Positions 52,066-61,486 of a stretch of DNA of 64,000 nt are shown here, piece after piece (position 1 is the first letter of the stretch; each line of letters starts with the position of its first letter). Origin of the DNA: Psychroflexus salis (GTDB lineage: Bacteria; Bacteroidota; Bacteroidia; Flavobacteriales; Flavobacteriaceae); contig NZ_BMGL01000013.1 in assembly GCF_014640175.1 (NCBI RefSeq), positions 48,469 to 112,468 of the forward strand, in the 5' to 3' direction. The notes under the pieces are model-generated. The model did no database searches. It was given only the letters and a program-made list of their open reading frames with translations, and was not told the DNA's origin. The translations under genes were made by a program, and so were the position numbers.

Positions 52066-53148
52066 CTAGATTTCATCTAAAGTTGCGAGTAAATTTGTTA
52101 AATCTGCTTCATTATTAAAATAATGAAAGCCCACGCGTATTCCATTTTTTCGATAAGCACAGACAATATTAGCATCTAATAATTTTTTTAAATCAGCTTC
52201 GCTCCTATTCAAATTAAAAATACAGGAATGTATTTTTCGTTTTTGTACGGCATTCGAAAGTAAGTTGCGTTTACTAAAAGCATTGAATGCTTTTAAGCTT
52301 AAACTTTTAATTTGGGCTTCTATAGATTCAATACCTATTTCGTTATAATGAAAATCTAAAGCCACTTCTAAACTTTTTAAGGAGTGCATATCGAAGTGTC
52401 CGGGTTCTAAAAAACCAGTTTTCCTAAATGGTCCGTCGGGTTTAGTTAGCAAAGAATTACTGCCGTAGCTTTTCGGATTTAATGCAGCTAAAAAATCTTT
52501 ATCGATAATAAAAAAAGCATTCCCAGTACCTGCATTAAACCATTTATAACCACTACTGCCAATAACGGAAAAAGCAGATTCATCGAAATTGAATTTTTCT
52601 GTACCCAAGTATTGGGTTGCATCGCCTATTATTTGGATATGGGGGTAAGTTTTCTTTACTTGTTGAAGAAAAGACAAGTCAATTTTAATTCCATTCAGAA
52701 ATTGAACCACACTTAAAGCAATAAAATCAGGTTGAAAACGCTCTAATTTTTGGTCAATATTATGTTCTAGATTTTCATTAATTTCTGCATATTCAATTTG
52801 AAAATCACGAAACTCAAAAGGTAGATTTACAGATGGATAATCGCCTTTTAATAACAAAACTTTTGCATGCTTTGGAAGCGCATCAACAATACCATTTAGA
52901 CCTATCGAAAAACTTGGCAGCAAAGCTATTTCGGCAGTTTCTGCTTTAAAATACTTTTGTATTTTAGTCCGTAAGCTATCTATTTGCTCATCTTCAAGAA
53001 AATCAATTTTTTTATAATCTGTATGTATCCCGTTGTCATATTGCTTTCTAAAATCAATCAGTTTTTTCGAAGTTAATCCAGATGAAGGTGTATTTAAATA
53101 AGTACATTTTTTTGTAATTGGAAAAGCATTGTGTATTTTGGACAGCAT
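52066..53148 (-). CDS. aminotransferase class V-fold PLP-dependent enzyme
   Basis: 360 residues. The PLP site is seen in QIIGDATQYLGTEKFNF (Asp for the pyridine nitrogen) and in VIGSSGYKWFNAGTGNAFFI, where the Lys is the Schiff-base residue. The N-terminal CTYLNTPSSGLTSKKLIDF matches class V aminotransferases and cysteine-desulfurase-like enzymes. No IscS-type active-site Cys loop is evident. The exact reaction is unknown. Confidence 0.86.
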   Translation of the reverse strand: MLSKIHNAFPITKKCTYLNTPSSGLTSKKLIDFRKQYDNGIHTDYKKIDFLEDEQIDSLRTKIQKYFKAETAEIALLPSFSIGLNGIVDALPKHAKVLLLKGDYPSVNLPFEFRDFQIEYAEINENLEHNIDQKLERFQPDFIALSVVQFLNGIKIDLSFLQQVKKTYPHIQIIGDATQYLGTEKFNFDESAFSVIGSSGYKWFNAGTGNAFFIIDKDFLAALNPKSYGSNSLLTKPDGPFRKTGFLEPGHFDMHSLKSLEVALDFHYNEIGIESIEAQIKSLSLKAFNAFSKRNLLSNAVQKRKIHSCIFNLNRSEADLKKLLDANIVCAYRKNGIRVGFHYFNNEADLTNLLATLDEI

Positions 53149-53237
53149 GGTATGGAATTATAAATAAAAACACCAAATGTAGTAAATCTGTAGTATGAAA
53201 TTTTTATTTCGATTTATTTAGCTAAAAATTAAGTAAA

Positions 53238-53264
53238 TTGAGCTACAAATAATCTGTATTTTTG
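53238..53264 (+). promoter_or_regulatory. Promoter of folA-fructosamine kinase
   Basis: TTG at 53238-53240, 16-base spacer, TATTTTTG at 53257-53264, ending 17 bases before the ATG. Confidence 0.5.
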
Positions 53265-53281
53265 AGTTTTAAACAAAGACG

Positions 53282-53782
53282 ATGAACAATAAAATTACAA
53301 TGATTGCTGCGGCTTCAGAAAATGATGGTTTAGGAAAAAACAATGATTTGGTGTGGCATTTACCAGACGACTTTAAACGATTTAAACAACTTACCACTGG
53401 GCATCATATTATAATGGGTAGAAAAACCTTCGAGTCTTTTCCAAAACCACTTCCCAATCGTGTACATATTATTCTAAGTCGAGATAAAAATTATACAGCA
53501 GAAAATTGCCTAATTGCACATTGTTTAGAAGATGCTCTTCAATTAGCTAAAGCAGATAAAAATCCGTTTATTATCGGAGGCGGAGAAATTTACAAATTAG
53601 CTCTCCCATTTGCAGACGAAATTGAACTAACTCGAGTACATACTACGATAGATGCTGATGCTTTCTTCCCTAAATTTAATAATGAAAACTGGCACATTAT
53701 AAAGAAAGAATTTCATCCTAAAGATGAAAAACATGAACATAGTTTTACTTACCAAACATGGCAGCGCATGAAAAATGAATAA
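53282..53782 (+). CDS. folA: dihydrofolate reductase
   Basis: 166 residues. Reduces dihydrofolate with NADPH. Signature ITMIAAASENDGLGKNNDLV with WHLPDDFKRFKQLT (catalytic Asp), HHIIMGRKTFESFPKPLPNR for NADPH, and FIIGGGEIYKLALPFADEIE. Complete. The stop codon is directly followed by the start of the kinase gene, so they form an operon. Confidence 0.96.
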   Translation: MNNKITMIAAASENDGLGKNNDLVWHLPDDFKRFKQLTTGHHIIMGRKTFESFPKPLPNRVHIILSRDKNYTAENCLIAHCLEDALQLAKADKNPFIIGGGEIYKLALPFADEIELTRVHTTIDADAFFPKFNNENWHIIKKEFHPKDEKHEHSFTYQTWQRMKNE

Positions 53783-54628
53783 ATGCAAGTTTTATTTAAA
53801 ATAGCAGAACAAGAAGGTTTTTATTTGAAGCATTATACGCGATTAAGTGGCGGTGACATTAACGATGTATTTTTACTTGAAACCGAAAACAACAAAAAAG
53901 TAATTAAACTAAACAAAGCGAATAAACTTCCTGGATTATTTAAGGAAGAAGCTAGCGCACTCCATGCGCTTTCTGCTACACAAAGTTTTTCAATTCCTAA
54001 AGTGCTGCATTTAGGCGAATTGGACAAAACGAGTTATTTAATTTTAAGCTACATAGAAGAATCTTCCAGCAATCAATTTTTTTGGGAAAGTTTTGCAAAA
54101 CAATTGGCTAGCTTACATGAAAATACAGCTGCTAATTTTGGTTGGAAATCTCATAATTACATTGGTAGTTTACCACAAAACAATAAGGCACACTCTACTT
54201 CTTCAGACTTTTACATTCAGCAGCGTTTAATCCCTCAATTTAAGTTAGCCTTGCTAAATGGATTTTCTTTTAAAAATCTAAATCGTTTTTATAAAGAAGT
54301 AGAACTACATATTCCTAAGCAAGAAAAACCCGCATTAATTCATGGAGACTTATGGTCTGGGAATTTTATATGTGGTAAAAACCAAAGTCCTGTACTTATC
54401 GACCCTGCAATTTGCTATGCTTCAAGAGAAATGGATTTAGCTATGATGCAGCTTTTTGGCGGATTTCCAAACATGGTATTTAATGAATACCAACAACATT
54501 TTCCAATAGATACAGGTTGGGTTGAACGAATTGAAATGTACCAACTGTATTATTTGTTGGTACATTTAAATCTATTTGGAGCTCGCTACCTACAACAAGT
54601 TCAGCAAATTATTAAAAAGTACTTATAA
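53783..54628 (+). CDS. fructosamine kinase family protein
   Basis: 281 residues, aminoglycoside-phosphotransferase-like kinase fold. The N-terminus KHYTRLSGGDINDVFLLETE binds ATP. The catalytic block is PALIHGDLWSGNFICG near 192, with the metal Asp in VLIDPAICYASREMDLAMMQ. Family members phosphorylate fructosamines or ribulosamines on glycated proteins, for repair. The start abuts the folA stop codon. Confidence 0.9.
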   Translation: MQVLFKIAEQEGFYLKHYTRLSGGDINDVFLLETENNKKVIKLNKANKLPGLFKEEASALHALSATQSFSIPKVLHLGELDKTSYLILSYIEESSSNQFFWESFAKQLASLHENTAANFGWKSHNYIGSLPQNNKAHSTSSDFYIQQRLIPQFKLALLNGFSFKNLNRFYKEVELHIPKQEKPALIHGDLWSGNFICGKNQSPVLIDPAICYASREMDLAMMQLFGGFPNMVFNEYQQHFPIDTGWVERIEMYQLYYLLVHLNLFGARYLQQVQQIIKKYL

Positions 54629-54634
54629 ATTAGC

Positions 54635-56662
54635 TTACGAATTTTCAATTAAACCAGCTCGTTTTAATAAAGCTTCCGGGTCGGGTTCTTTGCCACGAAA
54701 AGACACATACAAATCCATTGGATCTAAAGTACCTCCTTTAGAAAGTACGGTTTGCTTAAATTTTAAAGCCACTTCTGGGTTAAAAATTCCATTTTCTTTA
54801 AAAAATGAAAAAGCATCTGCATCTAGAACTTCAGCCCATTTATAGGAATAATATCCTGCTGCATATCCACCCTGAAAAATGTGACTAAATGCAGTGCTCA
54901 TGCAGTTTTGTTTTATGCTCGGCAAAAGCTGAGTGTCTTTAAAAGCTCCATCTTCAAATTGTTTTACATTTTCAATTTGGGTAGGATTGTGAGCATGCCA
55001 AGCCATGTCTAATTTTCCAAAACTCAATTGCCTTAAAGTTAGCATTCCTTCTTGGAAGTTTGCACTAGCTTTTATTTTTTCAACTAATGTTTGTGGTATT
55101 TTTTCTCCAGATTTATAGTGTTTAGCAAAAAGAGCTAGAGCTTCTTCTTCATAACACCAGTTTTCTAGTAATTGACTTGGTAATTCTACAAAATCCCAAT
55201 AAACACTTGTACCCGATAAACTGCTGTAAGTTGTATTGGCCAACATAGCATGTAAAGCATGTCCAAATTCGTGAAACAAGGTAGTAACTTCGTTAAAAGT
55301 AAGTAAGGAAGGTTGCGTTTTAGTTGGTTTAGTAAAATTACAAACAATAGAAACATGCGGACGCTCATTTTGCCCGTTCTTAATTTGTTGATTTTTATAA
55401 ATCGTCATCCAAGCGCCATCACGTTTTCCTGCCCTTGGGTGAAAGTCGGCATAAAATATTGCAATAAAATTGCCGTGCTGATCTGTTACTTTATAAGTAG
55501 TTACTTCTTTATGATAAACATCGATATCTGTTAGCTTTTCAAAATTTAGTTGATATAATTTATGTGCAATAGTAAACACCCCGCTAACAACCTGATCGAG
55601 CTCAAAAAATGGCTTAAGCTCTTCTTCGTTTAAATTGAATTTTTTCTGCTTTAGCTTTTCGCTATAATAAGCTGTATCCCACTTTTGCAATTGTTCTATA
55701 CCATCTACTTGCTTAGCGAACTCGTTTAATTCTTTAAATTCTTTTTTGGCTGCGGGTTTTGCTTTTTCAAGCAACTCATCTAAAAAAGAAGTAACTTTTA
55801 TAGCAGTCTTCGCCATTCGCTTTTCTAACACAAAATCGGCGTGCGTATTGTAACCTAGTAAGTTTGCTCTTTCGTGTCTTAACTTTACAATTTGTAAAAC
55901 AATTTCTTCGTTATTGTTTTGGTTTTGCTGAAAACCTTTTGAACCAAAAGCAATAGCCATTTTTTTACGAAGTTCTCTGTTTTTTACGTACTTCATAAAT
56001 GGGATATAACTTGGATAATGCAGGGTAAAAACATAACCTGTTTTTTCTTTACTTTCTGCTACTTGCGCTGCGCTTTCTAGCGCATTTTCTGGCAAGCCTT
56101 CTAAGGCTTCTTTATTTTCGACATGTAGCTCGAACGCATTGGTATCTGCTAAAACTTGCTTCCCAAATTGAAGTGACAAAGTGGCTAATTCTTGATCTAT
56201 TTCGCGAAGACGTTTTTGTTGACCTTCCTGCAAATTAGCTCCATTTCTAGTGAAATTTTGATAGGTTTCTTCTAGCAATCTAGTTTCTTCATGGTTTAAG
56301 TTGAATTTATTTTGGGTTTTAAATACAGACTTAATGCGTTTAAATAAAGTTTCATTTAGCATTAAATCGTTATTAAATTCGCTTAATTTAGGAGAAACAT
56401 TTTGAGCAATTTGTTGGATTTCTTCGTTGGTTTCGGCAGAATTTAAATTGAATAAAATGCTGGAAATTCGATTAAGCTGCTCACCTGTTGCATCGAGAGC
56501 TGCTATGGTATTTGTAAAGCTAGGTGCATCGGTTGAAGCGGTAATTACTTCAATTTCTGCTCTAGCTTCTTTTAAAGCTTTCTCGAATGCAGGTTCGAAG
56601 TCTTGGTTTTTAATTTTTGAAAATGGAGCAGTATCGAAGGTTTGCAATAATGGATTTGCCAT
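54635..56662 (-). CDS. dcp: M3 family metallopeptidase (peptidyl-dipeptidase Dcp-like)
   Basis: 675 residues, full-length for Dcp/oligopeptidase A. The zinc site is FNEVTTLFHEFGHALHAMLA with HEFGH, and the third ligand Glu lies about 25 residues later in WDFVELPSQLLENW. The N-terminal helical part (FDTAPFSKIKNQDFEPAFEK) and FQGGYAAGYYSYKWAEVLDA at the end are family blocks. Degrades small peptides. No signal peptide, so cytosolic. A TAAATTTG box (minus strand) lies just upstream. Confidence 0.95.
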   Translation of the reverse strand: MANPLLQTFDTAPFSKIKNQDFEPAFEKALKEARAEIEVITASTDAPSFTNTIAALDATGEQLNRISSILFNLNSAETNEEIQQIAQNVSPKLSEFNNDLMLNETLFKRIKSVFKTQNKFNLNHEETRLLEETYQNFTRNGANLQEGQQKRLREIDQELATLSLQFGKQVLADTNAFELHVENKEALEGLPENALESAAQVAESKEKTGYVFTLHYPSYIPFMKYVKNRELRKKMAIAFGSKGFQQNQNNNEEIVLQIVKLRHERANLLGYNTHADFVLEKRMAKTAIKVTSFLDELLEKAKPAAKKEFKELNEFAKQVDGIEQLQKWDTAYYSEKLKQKKFNLNEEELKPFFELDQVVSGVFTIAHKLYQLNFEKLTDIDVYHKEVTTYKVTDQHGNFIAIFYADFHPRAGKRDGAWMTIYKNQQIKNGQNERPHVSIVCNFTKPTKTQPSLLTFNEVTTLFHEFGHALHAMLANTTYSSLSGTSVYWDFVELPSQLLENWCYEEEALALFAKHYKSGEKIPQTLVEKIKASANFQEGMLTLRQLSFGKLDMAWHAHNPTQIENVKQFEDGAFKDTQLLPSIKQNCMSTAFSHIFQGGYAAGYYSYKWAEVLDADAFSFFKENGIFNPEVALKFKQTVLSKGGTLDPMDLYVSFRGKEPDPEALLKRAGLIENS

Positions 56663-56982
56663 GTAAAATTTATTTTTTGCAAATTTAACTAACTTAAGAA
56701 GAGAATTGTTTAAAGTTTTGTTGGAATTTGAACCTAAGATTGGTCTTATCTACCCATTTTAAAAAAGATGATTTGAAGTTATTTTTAAGTATTAGGTAAA
56801 ATTACAATTGATTCACATCTGTTGTAAGCTTTGTAAGGATGGATTGTAAAAGTTTTCTTACTTTTTCCTATTCTTTTTCTTATCATTTTTTATTGATAAA
56901 AAAACTAGATAAACACCTAAAATAAGGATTAAGAAATCGAAAAAAAGGATTTTGTTAGATCAGGTTTCTTTTGATGCATGTT
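56663..56982. other. Intergenic region, 320 bp
   Basis: Contains CAAATTTA at 56680-56687, the complement of TAAATTTG, a -7 box for the M3 peptidase gene 17 bases away. The rest is AT-rich with no frame, hairpin or RNA gene recognised. Confidence 0.6.
56680..56687 (-). promoter_or_regulatory. -7 box (TAAATTTG) of the M3 peptidase gene
   Basis: On the minus strand TAAATTTG ends 17 bases before the ATG at 56662. Confidence 0.45.
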
Positions 56983-57399
56983 TTACCTTACTGGAATTAT
57001 TTCGCAAGGAATTTCGTTTTGTTGAATAAATTGATCTACTGCATCGATGCTTTCTTGATTTAACATTTGTGAGCCTATCCTTACTTCTTTATTGTGGAGC
57101 ACAAAAGTAATGTCTCCAGCAAATTTCTTTACATACTTAGCCTTTGTAAGATTGGTTTTAGATGCAAACCAATTGTTTTGTTTATACATGCCGTTTTCTA
57201 TAGTGGCGTAAATTGTATAATCGATGCTATAGTATAATGCGTAATGAAAAACACCTAAACCCATATAAAACCAACCCATTGAATTTATGTAAACGACATC
57301 TACAACTCCAAACAAGAACCAAAATATCCCAACATATTTAGCATACTTTGTATTGGTCTTTTGAAACTCAGTTTTGGTGTGTAAAACAATTTTTTTCAT
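56983..57399 (-). CDS. Small predicted membrane protein, unknown function
   Basis: 138 residues from ATG 57399 (MKKIVLHTKTEFQK). Two membrane helices at about 22-37 (YVGIFWFLFGVVDVVYI) and 45-60 (FYMGLGVFHYALYYSI), then a soluble tail with KFAGDITFVLHNKEVRIGSQ plus NQESIDAVDQFIQQ. The tail resembles PH-like or DUF-type membrane-linked domains, but no family is certain. Confidence 0.65.
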   Translation of the reverse strand: MKKIVLHTKTEFQKTNTKYAKYVGIFWFLFGVVDVVYINSMGWFYMGLGVFHYALYYSIDYTIYATIENGMYKQNNWFASKTNLTKAKYVKKFAGDITFVLHNKEVRIGSQMLNQESIDAVDQFIQQNEIPCEIIPVR

Positions 57400-57433
57400 A
57401 CGCAAATATAATGAAAAATTTGATGTTTAGTTA

Positions 57434-57576
57434 TACCGCCCTAGCCCCGATGGCAATGGCAGCTTTGGTTAGGCAATATAATTAAATAGGCGTATTTTTA
57501 AGAGCGATTTTATGAGCTCCTTGAAAATGCAATGCCTATTTTATATTGCCCAACCAAACTATAATGGATAGCGGGA
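57434..57576. repeat. Long palindromic repetitive element
   Basis: Arms at 57464-57491 and 57534-57558 pair over about 25 bases with a 3-base bulge (TTTGGTTAGGCAATATAATT versus TTTGGTTGGGCAATATAA). The ends read CCGCCCTAGCCCCGATGGC and ATGGATAGCGGGAAATTGC. From memory this form, with CCCTAGCCCCGATGG at one end and GATAGCGGG at the other, recurs in many flavobacterial genomes as an intergenic repeat family. It lies between convergent-free minus-strand genes. Confidence 0.6.
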
Positions 57577-57593
57577 AATTGCTTCGAAAACTT

Positions 57594-58688
57594 TTAGTTT
57601 ACCAACTCTGGAAAAGCTTTTTTAACTTCAGGACAAATTACTTTACCGTTAACCATACTTAAGCCTTTTGCTAGACTTTTGTTTAAATCGCAGGCTTTTT
57701 GCCAACCCAAATTTGCGAGTTGCATAACGTAAGGAAAAGTAACATTAGTAAGCGCCAATGTTGAAGTGTAGGGAACGGCACCTGGCATATTTGTAACGCA
57801 ATAATGTACTACATTATCAATAATATAAGTAGGGTTTTCGTGTGTGGTTGGTTTTGTAGTTTCGAAACATCCACCTTGGTCAACTGCTACATCTACCATT
57901 ACAGTACCTGGTGTCATTTCTTTGAGCATATCGGCGGTTATGAGTTTTGGAGCTTTGGCACCAGCAATTAAGACCGCACCAATAATTAAATCTGCTGTTT
58001 TAATATGTTTACGAATATTGTATTCGTTAGAGAATTCGGTAACCACATGGCTCGGCATAATATCGTTAACATAGCGTAGGCGTTTCATACTAATATCTAA
58101 AATGGTAACGTGTGCACCTAAGCCAGCCGCCATTTTTGCTGCTTGAATTCCGACTACTCCAGCTCCTAAAACCAGTACTTTTCCTGGAGAAACACCAGGC
58201 ACTCCGCCAAGTAATATGCCTTTTCCTTTTATGGGTTTTTCTAAATATTTTGCTCCTTGCTGAGTTGCCATTCTACCCGCTACTTCAGACATTGGGGTTA
58301 ATAATGGTAAGCTACTATCTTCGTCTTGTACGGTTTCGTAGGCTATACAAATTGCTTTAGCCTTTAGCATAGCTTGAGTTAGCTGCTGGCTAGACGCAAA
58401 ATGAAAATAGGTAAACACAAGCTGATTTTCTTTAATAAGATTATATTCGGCTTCAATCGGTTCTTTTACTTTTACAATAAGCTCTGCTGTTTCGTATACA
58501 TCTTCAATATGATCTAAAATTACGGCTCCAGCTTCTTGGTATGCTTGATTGGAAAAACCACTGGCCAAACCGGCGTTGAATTGAAGAAAGATTTCATGAT
58601 TTTGTTTTGAAAGTTCGAATACGCCAGCGGGTGTAATGGAAACTCTGCTTTCGTTGTTTTTAATTTCGGTAGGAATGCCTATTTTCAT
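57594..58688 (-). CDS. ald: alanine dehydrogenase
   Basis: 364 residues. Interconverts alanine with pyruvate and ammonia using NAD. The N-terminus MKIGIPTEIKNNESRVSITP, the NAD-binding VLVLGAGVVGIQAAKMAAGL and ILDISMKRLRYVND, and QGGCFETTKPTTHENPTYII with CVTNMPGAVPYTST are diagnostic. Full size. Preceded in transcription by a low-information AT-rich region. Confidence 0.95.
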   Translation of the reverse strand: MKIGIPTEIKNNESRVSITPAGVFELSKQNHEIFLQFNAGLASGFSNQAYQEAGAVILDHIEDVYETAELIVKVKEPIEAEYNLIKENQLVFTYFHFASSQQLTQAMLKAKAICIAYETVQDEDSSLPLLTPMSEVAGRMATQQGAKYLEKPIKGKGILLGGVPGVSPGKVLVLGAGVVGIQAAKMAAGLGAHVTILDISMKRLRYVNDIMPSHVVTEFSNEYNIRKHIKTADLIIGAVLIAGAKAPKLITADMLKEMTPGTVMVDVAVDQGGCFETTKPTTHENPTYIIDNVVHYCVTNMPGAVPYTSTLALTNVTFPYVMQLANLGWQKACDLNKSLAKGLSMVNGKVICPEVKKAFPELVN

Positions 58689-58896
58689 GGTTAGCTATTA
58701 TTAATTATGTAGGGTAAAAATATAATAATTACTATATTATTTAATTTTACCCCTGTTAAATATAGGGCATAAAATGAATTTTTGCATTTTAAATTAAAAA
58801 CAACCCTTTAGTTAAGATTAATATTAAAAATATTTTTGTTTGTTGATGATTTAGTAATCTTCATCTTGATTTTTGGTCAAATAATAGATTTTTAAA

Positions 58897-59019
58897 ATAC
58901 ACCCATCTCTGGTCCTCCCTTACTTCGCCTTCGCTCAGTACAGGCCATGGAAGGGGATAACTGGGATTATGATTTTTACTTTCCCTAGATGGAAATACCT
59001 AAAGGCAAAGGGTGTTTAA
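58897..59019. repeat. MITE-like inverted-repeat element, copy 1
   Basis: Begins ACACCCATCTCTGGTCCTCC and ends GGCAAAGGGTGT, so the termini ACACCC/GGGTGT are inverted. Internal TCCCTAGATGGAAAT echoes copy 2. The middle differs from copy 2 (CTTCGCCTTCGCTCAGTACA). Confidence 0.65.
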
Positions 59020-59072
59020 AGTAAAATGTAGCAATATAGCTTTGTTTAAAAAAGTGTTTAGTACAAATTAAT

Positions 59073-59178
59073 ATACACCCATCTCTGGTCTTCCCTCTTA
59101 GGGAAGAAGCTAAAAATTCTAACAGTAATTGGAAGTTTTCCCTAGAGGGAAATGCAGATAAGCAAAGGGTGTGTTTTA
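59073..59178. repeat. MITE-like inverted-repeat element, copy 2
   Basis: Begins ACACCCATCTCTGGTCTTCC and ends AGCAAAGGGTGTG. It contains two internal dyads around TCCCTCTTAGGGA and TTCCCTAGAGGGAA. Same orientation as copy 1, separated by about 53 bp. Confidence 0.65.
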
Positions 59179-59190
59179 AAATAGCCAAAG

Positions 59191-60672
59191 TTAGTCCTTA
59201 AAATGGTATTCCTTCATTTCTTGTGTAGCTTCAAAAACAGGATAGTCTTTCCAAATATCTGGTGAATAGGTTTCGATAGTTTCAGTTTCTAAAGAAGACA
59301 CAAATTGATCTTTTGGTAATTCTTTACCTTCAATGTTCTCTTGCTCTAATAAAACCCATTCATCTATAGTTTCATTTTCAGCTTCTATGATAAATCGAAG
59401 TTTAAATTTTATGCGTTTACTGCGATCTAGATGGTTTTCTATAAAAGTAAGTGTTCTTCTTAAAAAAACATATTGAGCAGAAGAACTGCTGGTATAATAA
59501 GGCACATAAAAACCTTCGTCTGTTTTGGTAAAACGTAAGCTTCTTTGGGCTTTGTATTGATCAAATTTTATTCCTAATAATTTTAAGTTTAAACTAAAAA
59601 GGCTTTTCCCTTCAGCTAATTGATAATCTATTTGAGTGATGGCAAAATCTTCTTTGTCTATGTAAATTTTTCCTTCGTATTTTCCTTTTCTACGTCCTGG
59701 CTCAAAATGAATTACATATTGTGAGCGGCCTTTAACCATCGTAGGTTCTTGAAGTTGGTAATCGTAATATTTGGTTTCGGTAATCACATCGGGAAGCCAA
59801 TTTCCATTTTCGAATGCTAATCTCGGATATTCATCTATGGAAAAGTCTTCATCCTCTTCATCTACATCTGAGCTTTGGATTCTTATCTGCTCGTCTGACG
59901 AGTTCACTTCAACAGAATCGGCAATTTTTAAAATACCTATTTTAATTTTAAAGGTATTTTCTGAATCAAAATTTTCAAATAATTTTTTGATAGCTTCTTC
60001 TTGATATTCTTCTATATCTGCCTTTGTATCAGAATCTGCTAAATAAATTTTCTTTTTTAGGTCTACAGTGTATACGGTATCTTGAACATATAAATCTCGT
60101 AGGCTTTCAGAAAAACCTAAGCTTGTGCTACCAGCAACATCTTTGTTTAAATCTGCCATGGCTTTATTAATCCGCTTACGCTCTTTTTTTCTTAAGTTAC
60201 TTGCCTTTTTAAGTTGAAATACCATTTGCTGTGGTTTGTAACTATTTCTGCTACGGTAAAACAATCGGTATCTTTTAGAGCCAAGTTGATGATTTTGATC
60301 TCTATTTTCTTTGAATTTTTGAATAATTTCTAAAGCGGTTAGTTGCTTGTTGGATACAATAACTTGATCTAGTAATTCATCGGAAGGTTTTAAAACTATA
60401 GTGTTAGTTTGTTGAAGCTCTTCTAGGCTTACTTTAAACTCTTCGAATCCCATAGAAGAAAAAGTAACTATATGCGAAGATTTAAAACCTTCTGTATTGA
60501 GTCTAAAAATTCCTTCGTTGTTAGAAATCGTTCCTTTGTTTTCACTCAATTGAATATTCACAAAAGGAACGGGCTCATTCAATTCACTATCGATTATTTT
60601 TCCAGTTATAGTTTGAGCGTAACTACTAAATATTGCAAGACAAAGGCAAACAAATGCGAATGTATTTTTCAT
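59191..60672 (-). CDS. Exported protein with carboxypeptidase-like regulatory domain
   Basis: 493 residues. Signal peptide about 1-19 (MKNTFAFVCLCLAIFSSYAQ). Residues 20-100 are a CarboxypepD_reg-like beta sandwich (TITGKIIDSELNEPVPFVNI, NNEGIFRLNTEG) of the sort found at the start of TonB-linked outer-membrane proteins. The rest is beta-rich with an acidic insert (SSDVDEEDEDFSIDEYPR), but lacks a TonB barrel. Probably periplasmic or outer-membrane-associated; role unknown. Confidence 0.82.
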   Translation of the reverse strand: MKNTFAFVCLCLAIFSSYAQTITGKIIDSELNEPVPFVNIQLSENKGTISNNEGIFRLNTEGFKSSHIVTFSSMGFEEFKVSLEELQQTNTIVLKPSDELLDQVIVSNKQLTALEIIQKFKENRDQNHQLGSKRYRLFYRSRNSYKPQQMVFQLKKASNLRKKERKRINKAMADLNKDVAGSTSLGFSESLRDLYVQDTVYTVDLKKKIYLADSDTKADIEEYQEEAIKKLFENFDSENTFKIKIGILKIADSVEVNSSDEQIRIQSSDVDEEDEDFSIDEYPRLAFENGNWLPDVITETKYYDYQLQEPTMVKGRSQYVIHFEPGRRKGKYEGKIYIDKEDFAITQIDYQLAEGKSLFSLNLKLLGIKFDQYKAQRSLRFTKTDEGFYVPYYTSSSSAQYVFLRRTLTFIENHLDRSKRIKFKLRFIIEAENETIDEWVLLEQENIEGKELPKDQFVSSLETETIETYSPDIWKDYPVFEATQEMKEYHFKD

Positions 60673-60715
60673 GTAGTGTTTTTTTCTAAACGAGTAAGTT
60701 TCATTTATGCTACAA

Positions 60716-61123
60716 CTATTCTCTTAAAAAAGTAGCTTTAATTATTAAACCATTGTTTACTTCATAAATAGCAATCAGTTTTAGCAGTTTATCACTGTTT
60801 TGACGTCCAGAAATCAATTCATAATCAATTACCTTATTCCCAATAACACTGCGGTTAATTACCAAGCTATGTAAGTTTGGTGAATTTATAAAAAGTTTAG
60901 TGTAAACCGCTCTCACTTCTTCTGCTCCTTTTGCCAAAGCTTTTTCGTCTCCAAAATTATAGATAGCTGCATCTGCAGAAAATACGTTCATAAACGCATC
61001 AATATCTTTGGCATTATATGCATCTAATTGTTCCTGAACCACTTTTATAGCCATATCTTCTAGGCGTTGTGCAGAAATATTGATACTGAAAAAAAGTATG
61101 AAAACTATTAAAAAATTTCGCAT
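60716..61123 (-). CDS. NTF2/SnoaL-like protein with signal peptide
   Basis: 135 residues. Signal peptide about 1-18 (FLIVFILFFSINISAQ). The NTF2-like cone fold: VQEQLDAYNAKDIDAFMNVFSAD at the start and LKLIAIYEVNNGLIIKATFL at the end. Such proteins are ketosteroid-isomerase-like or bind small ligands; no catalytic residue can be assigned. It lies 21 bases downstream of the SdpI-family gene. Confidence 0.8.
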   Translation of the reverse strand: MRNFLIVFILFFSINISAQRLEDMAIKVVQEQLDAYNAKDIDAFMNVFSADAAIYNFGDEKALAKGAEEVRAVYTKLFINSPNLHSLVINRSVIGNKVIDYELISGRQNSDKLLKLIAIYEVNNGLIIKATFLRE

Positions 61124-61144
61124 AATTATTGTGATTTAGTTTTT

Positions 61145-61486
61145 TTAAAATTTTTCTTTTAAGGCTTTTTCGGTAGTGTAAACTGGGTACCCAATAAACA
61201 CCGCTAAAATTAGCATAGATACTATAAATCCGGTTATTTGCTCCACATCAAAAAACAAAAATGGCAAAGCTGAAAGCGTGTACCAAAAACCTGATATAAT
61301 CAATTGCTTACTCGAAAATTGCTGAGCAAAATCCCAACTTGCTTTGTCTTTCATTGCGCGTTTTGTTCGGTAGCCATAAAACTCATTGATTTTTTTTGGT
61401 GGCTTTTTTAGCATGATGAAACCTGAAATCAGTAAAATTGGTCCCGTGGTAATGCCAATGATAAAAATGGGATTTAAAGAATACAT
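61145..61486 (-). CDS. SdpI family membrane protein
   Basis: 113 residues with three membrane helices: IFIIGITTGPILLISGFIML, LIISGFWYTLSALPFLFF and FIVSMLILAVFIGYPVY. The motif PPKKINEFYGYRTKRAMKDKASWDFAQQF is the SdpI/YhfL signature. Family members include an immunity protein for a B. subtilis toxin, but a role here is not shown. Operon-like with the NTF2-like gene. Confidence 0.82.
   Translation of the reverse strand: MYSLNPIFIIGITTGPILLISGFIMLKKPPKKINEFYGYRTKRAMKDKASWDFAQQFSSKQLIISGFWYTLSALPFLFFDVEQITGFIVSMLILAVFIGYPVYTTEKALKEKF

Larger units (their letters stand above)
58689..59190. other. Intergenic region, 502 bp, with a pair of repeat elements
   Basis: The left 200 bases are AT-rich and featureless. 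The right 280 bases hold two related inverted-repeat elements (58897-59019 and 59073-59178). No coding frame was recognised. Confidence 0.65.

Noticed and set aside
54576..54845. Plus-strand frame of 89 codons
   Set aside because: Overlaps the kinase 3' end and is antisense to the M3 peptidase gene.
58897..59178. CRISPR-like array
   Set aside because: Only two long, unequal copies with no regular spacers; fits inverted-repeat elements better.
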